Below, piece after piece: positions 61,009-64,000 of a DNA stretch of 64,000 bases. The notes below the pieces were generated by a model. That model searched no databases and had not been told where the DNA came from. It saw only the letters and a list, made by a program, of their open reading frames with translations. Every line of letters starts with the position of its first letter. Within the stretch, counting starts at the first letter, position 1. Source of the stretch: Hedera helix (taxonomy: Eukaryota; Streptophyta; Magnoliopsida; Apiales; Araliaceae); assembly GCA_947179155.2 (NCBI GenBank), contig OX359280.1, positions 8,421,501 to 8,485,500 of the forward strand. Reading direction: 5' to 3'. The translations under genes and the position numbers were made by a program.

Positions 61009-61200
61009 TAGGGGTGCATAACGGTCGGTTTGGTAGATAAAAAAATAACCAAACCATGTAAGTCGGTTATAAAAAATTAAAAATTAAAACCGCCCAATTT
61101 TTTACTCTATAATCGGTTATTGATTTAATCGGTCGATTTAATCGGTTATATAACTTAAGCATATGAGATAGAGTTAGTATGTACAATTAGTTAACACTAA
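61007..61200. mobile_element. Possible small DNA-transposon end
   Basis: TAGGGGTGCATAACGGTCGG resembles the end of some hAT-type MITEs, and is followed by repeated TAATCGGTTAT words. The other end and a target duplication were not found. Confidence 0.3.
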
Positions 61201-61268
61201 ATCCTTCCTGCCAGTTTCCAATGTTACCCCACAAAACCATGCTTGCAACATAGCCAATTTAGCATCAT

Positions 61269-62198
61269 TGTAACGCCCCCAAAATCCCCGCGCTTTCGAT
61301 GCGGCGGACCTTGTGCGTTAATTTCGTACATCTATCGACTTAACCAATGATCCCATAATCATATTGGTTGAATTAGTCTTATTTTAGACTATACATTAAA
61401 ATTTTATCTTAACTTTGTCCCTGGATCTTAACTTGATCTCAGTCTCATAAGTATACAAGTATCAACTTGTATTTCATCCGTATAAATGGATAAAACCACA
61501 TATAACGGTCTAATTTTAACCTTAAGATTTAAATATTCTATAACTTTACATGTTCCAACATCCACGGTATTAAATCATTAGGACGGCTCTTGGGAACAAA
61601 GAATCTCGCGGTGAATGTTTGTATCTTCACCCGTGATAAATGTTTGCATCTTTATCCGTGAAAAATTGTTGTATCTTTGTCTGGTGCAAAATTCTCTTTC
61701 CGTACAGAACATTACCCAACTAGTTAAAACCCTCATTCGAAATATATTTGTTTATAGTGATATCTCTTCATATCAATAATCCTACTTATATGGTATTTAG
61801 AATAGTAATAACGAGTTATACCTGGGTCCGAGGAACCTTAACGATGGATTTGACCAGTCAACATCGCTTAGTCCTGTCTCGGATGATGATTTAAAAATTA
61901 TGGGTTATATAGTATTCATAGTTTTTGAATAAGGTAAAGGTCTTGATTGACCGCTGTATAAGTGAGAAAAATCCAAGATAAAGGAAGAATAAGACTGAAC
62001 GTCGAGTATGAAAAGAGGTTTAAAACCTACAGTTACGAAAGGAAATGTGTAGAGATAAGTGAACATTGTTCAGACCTAATCAAAGTATTGGAGGTTTAAT
62101 ATGAGTAAAAGATGAATTTAGAAAATTCATATTGAAGAGTAAATTGGAGATGATTATATTATAATTTCGAGGACGAAATTCTGATAAGAATGAGAGAA
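61269..62198 (+). mobile_element. Gypsy remnant: LTR-end-like TGTAACGCCCCC and a 3' internal end
   Basis: TGTAACGCCCCCAAAATCC at 61269 looks like an LTR terminus of the same general type as at 22734. 62165-62198 carries TTTCGAGGACGAAATTC and a weak purine tract, the usual sequence just before a 3' LTR. What lies between has no open frame. Confidence 0.45.
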
Positions 62199-62310
62199 TG
62201 TAATATCCTGAATATTTATAGCACTTATAAATATGATATTAAAGGACTAAAATAATTGTAAAGTTAATTTCGAGGACAAAATTCCTGTAAGTTGGGTTGA
62301 ATGTAATATC
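62165..62310 (+). repeat. Duplicated internal-end/LTR-start junction
   Basis: TTTCGAGGACGAAATT (62165-62180) with TGTAATATCC at 62199 is repeated as TTTCGAGGACAAAATT (62268-62283) with TGTAATATCCC at 62302, an offset of 103 bp. It suggests two related elements joined end to end or a local duplication across the junction. Confidence 0.8.
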
Positions 62311-62845
62311 CCAAATATTTCAAAAGTGATCTAGCAAGATCTAATCAAGGTTGTCAATTCAAAACCTAAAGATCGATTGCTCAAGCATACCTTGAGCTAT
62401 GTTAAAGAATATATACGACTCGAAACTACGATCGTATACAACTAAGAGGTTAAAATCTTTAACCTAAACTATATGTTATGTGATTAGTAAAGCTTGAATT
62501 AAGCTTTTAAATGTGTTGTATGAATTATCTATGTGTAGGATTTTGTGTTTTGGTTCAAGTAGTTAACCTTAACACTTAATAAAAATCAGAAGTCAATTTA
62601 GGGCAAAAACCTAAATTGGAAAAAGAGTTAAAACCTAAACCCTAACCCTAGGGTCTAAGCCCTAGAAAATAACCTAGGCCCTCGAGCAAAATGTGAAGGT
62701 CAAATTGACATTCCTTTTAAGGATTCAACCTTCCCACGATTTGAAAACACGTAACAGTCAGTAAAAGTTTTTTTCTCGAAAAACGTGTAAAAACACTATT
62801 TATGAAGAAACATTTTTCATTCGTTTGATCGTTTCTTTCATCTGT

Positions 62846-63365
62846 AGGACTTCTTGTATTTCACGACATAGTGTTAATATGAGGTTTAGATGTCAGGGAA
62901 CCAATAAAAATTTTTGAGGAAAAAGACACGATTTACGAGAAAACGTTTGTCGTCTTTTTGAACGTTCTTTTCAACGTTTGGACCTTTTCCATTTCACGAT
63001 ATAGCATTTATATGGGGAATAGATACCAGGGAGCCACTGATATTTTTCCCAAAATAAAACGTAAAACGCTCTTCAAACGAAAACGTTTTCCGTTTTTGAT
63101 TAAACCGTTGATGGATACAGTGTTTGTATGCAACATCGGTGCGTAATAAGCAATAAAATATTTTCTCGAAATGTGTGTCGGGAATAAGACAAAATAGGGA
63201 AAAGACAAAAATAAATATTATTTTTGACTTTTTGGTCTTCTAACCATTTTCTGAGAAATGGTTGTCAAAAACACTATTCACCGAAAAACGTGCCAAGTCT
63301 TTTGGACTTTTCACTTTACAAAATAGTGTTTATTCGGAACAAAACTCAGTAATATCAAAATTTTA
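62846..63365. repeat. Three degenerate copies of a CACGATATAG-type block
   Basis: A block TGGACTTTT..ATTTCACGA(C/T)ATAG(T/C)..TTTATATG.GG..AGAT..CAGGGA.CCA recurs near 62847, 62980 and 63298. The copies are clearly related but diverged, and lie in the U3 part of the LTR. Confidence 0.7.
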
Positions 63366-63923
63366 AATCAGTATAAGTTAACCATTTAGTTGGAATCAGA
63401 CTGTTATGTAATTAAACTGCTAATTCATCCGTATTGTTTTCATCAAACGGAACATGAGACAGGTTAACATTAAATTTGAATAATCAAATTTATCAGATTA
63501 ATACCTAATTATATTATTCAATCATAATTAGTGTCTAGAATGAAAGAAATTTATCAATCGCGTCGCCCGGTAGGTATATTTGAGAAAAATATACGGAAGA
63601 TTATCCGAGATTAATTCAAGGAAAACTTCGAGGGTCAGACGAGACATCATATTAATACTGTATGATGTATTTTATGAATAAAATATGTATAAGTAATTAA
63701 AACTTATATTACTAATGCGAAATATTTTAAATTAATCGCACGCGATTTATCCGATATACCGAAATCGGAAGAAATAATGGCAAAACAGCTCGGGAAGCTT
63801 CTAGAAGCAAGTTTGGAAAATATCTAGATATTATTCTAGTTTTATTAATTAAATAATGTGCGAAATGACTAAAATGCCCTTGGCTTTTAAACTAATGACC
63901 AAACTACCCCGACCTTGGTTTTC

Positions 63924-63933
63924 CTATAAATAG
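63924..63933 (+). promoter_or_regulatory. LTR TATA box (plus strand)
   Basis: CTATAAATAG in the last LTR of the window marks its probable core promoter. Confidence 0.55.
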
Positions 63934-64000
63934 ATAGCTAAACTCTTCATTATTCTCAATAATTTTCAAAGCAAAATTTCTATAATCAAGAGATTGCAAA

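Larger units (their letters stand above)
62302..64000 (+). mobile_element. Gypsy LTR, plus orientation, runs off the window
   Basis: It starts TGTAATATCCCAAATATT right after a 3' internal end. A TATA box (CTATAAATAG, 63924-63933) is followed by a leader-like stretch to the end of the window. It contains degenerate repeats (62846-63365) and a short CCTAAACCCTAACCCTAGGG stretch near 62633-62655. The two frames at 62958-63208 overlap on opposite strands and are not genes. Confidence 0.65.

Noticed and set aside
62633..62655. CCCTAAA-like words suggesting telomere repeats
   Set aside because: Only one or two imperfect units, inside an LTR.

Overview
The window is nuclear DNA from a flowering plant, most likely a eudicot. 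It is very AT-rich, has GT-AG spliced genes, and is packed with plant-type LTR retrotransposons, a hAT transposon, a CACTA-like end pair and a LINE fragment. I cannot name the species. No rRNA, tRNA, CRISPR, operon or bacterial feature was seen. All ages and functions below are inferences from sequence read by eye.

Layout. 1-4460 is retrotransposon debris: a large LTR in minus orientation ending at 3102, then a decayed Ty3/gypsy Tat/Ogre-like leader. 5936-12626 is the one near-intact host gene, a seven-exon terpene synthase of the TPS-b (monoterpene, plastid) type encoding 580 residues. Its DDxxD motif is intact, but its NSE/DTE metal motif and RRX8W motif are degenerate. 12880-16233 is an antisense gypsy gag-protease-RT remnant. 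17929-21210 is a 3.3 kb minus-strand LTR followed by remnants of its internal region.

22734-29016 is the best preserved element: two 2,916 bp LTRs, nearly identical, around only 451 bp of internal DNA (PBS and PPT kept, pol absent), with a perfect 5 bp target duplication. It splits an older plus-strand LTR (about 22200-32360) that carries an array of AT-rich hairpins. 33871-42063 is a three-level nest of solo LTRs, a gypsy solo LTR inside a related gypsy solo LTR inside a Copia solo LTR, each with a perfect 5 bp target duplication.

42881-43510 repeats the terpene synthase upstream region without its coding sequence. 43860-48190 is a hAT (Ac/Tip100-like) transposon with perfect 13 bp TIRs and an 8 bp duplication; its transposase has one frameshift and one stop. 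48199-53290 is intergenic with one LTR-like piece and small tandem repeats. 53293-60446 is bounded by CACTA-type ends and holds broken exons of a lysophosphatidic acid acyltransferase (LPAT2 type) on the minus strand. 60786-64000 holds a Copia RNase H fragment and a chain of gypsy LTR ends, the last running off the window.

The only host genes recognised are the terpene synthase and the acyltransferase pseudogene. The rest is a record of repeated insertion, LTR-LTR recombination and decay. I found no new multi-gene system. The points most worth checking are the terpene synthase metal-motif loss, the solo-LTR nest, the pol-less young element, the duplicated terpene synthase upstream region, the hairpin arrays, and the possible Pack-CACTA capture.
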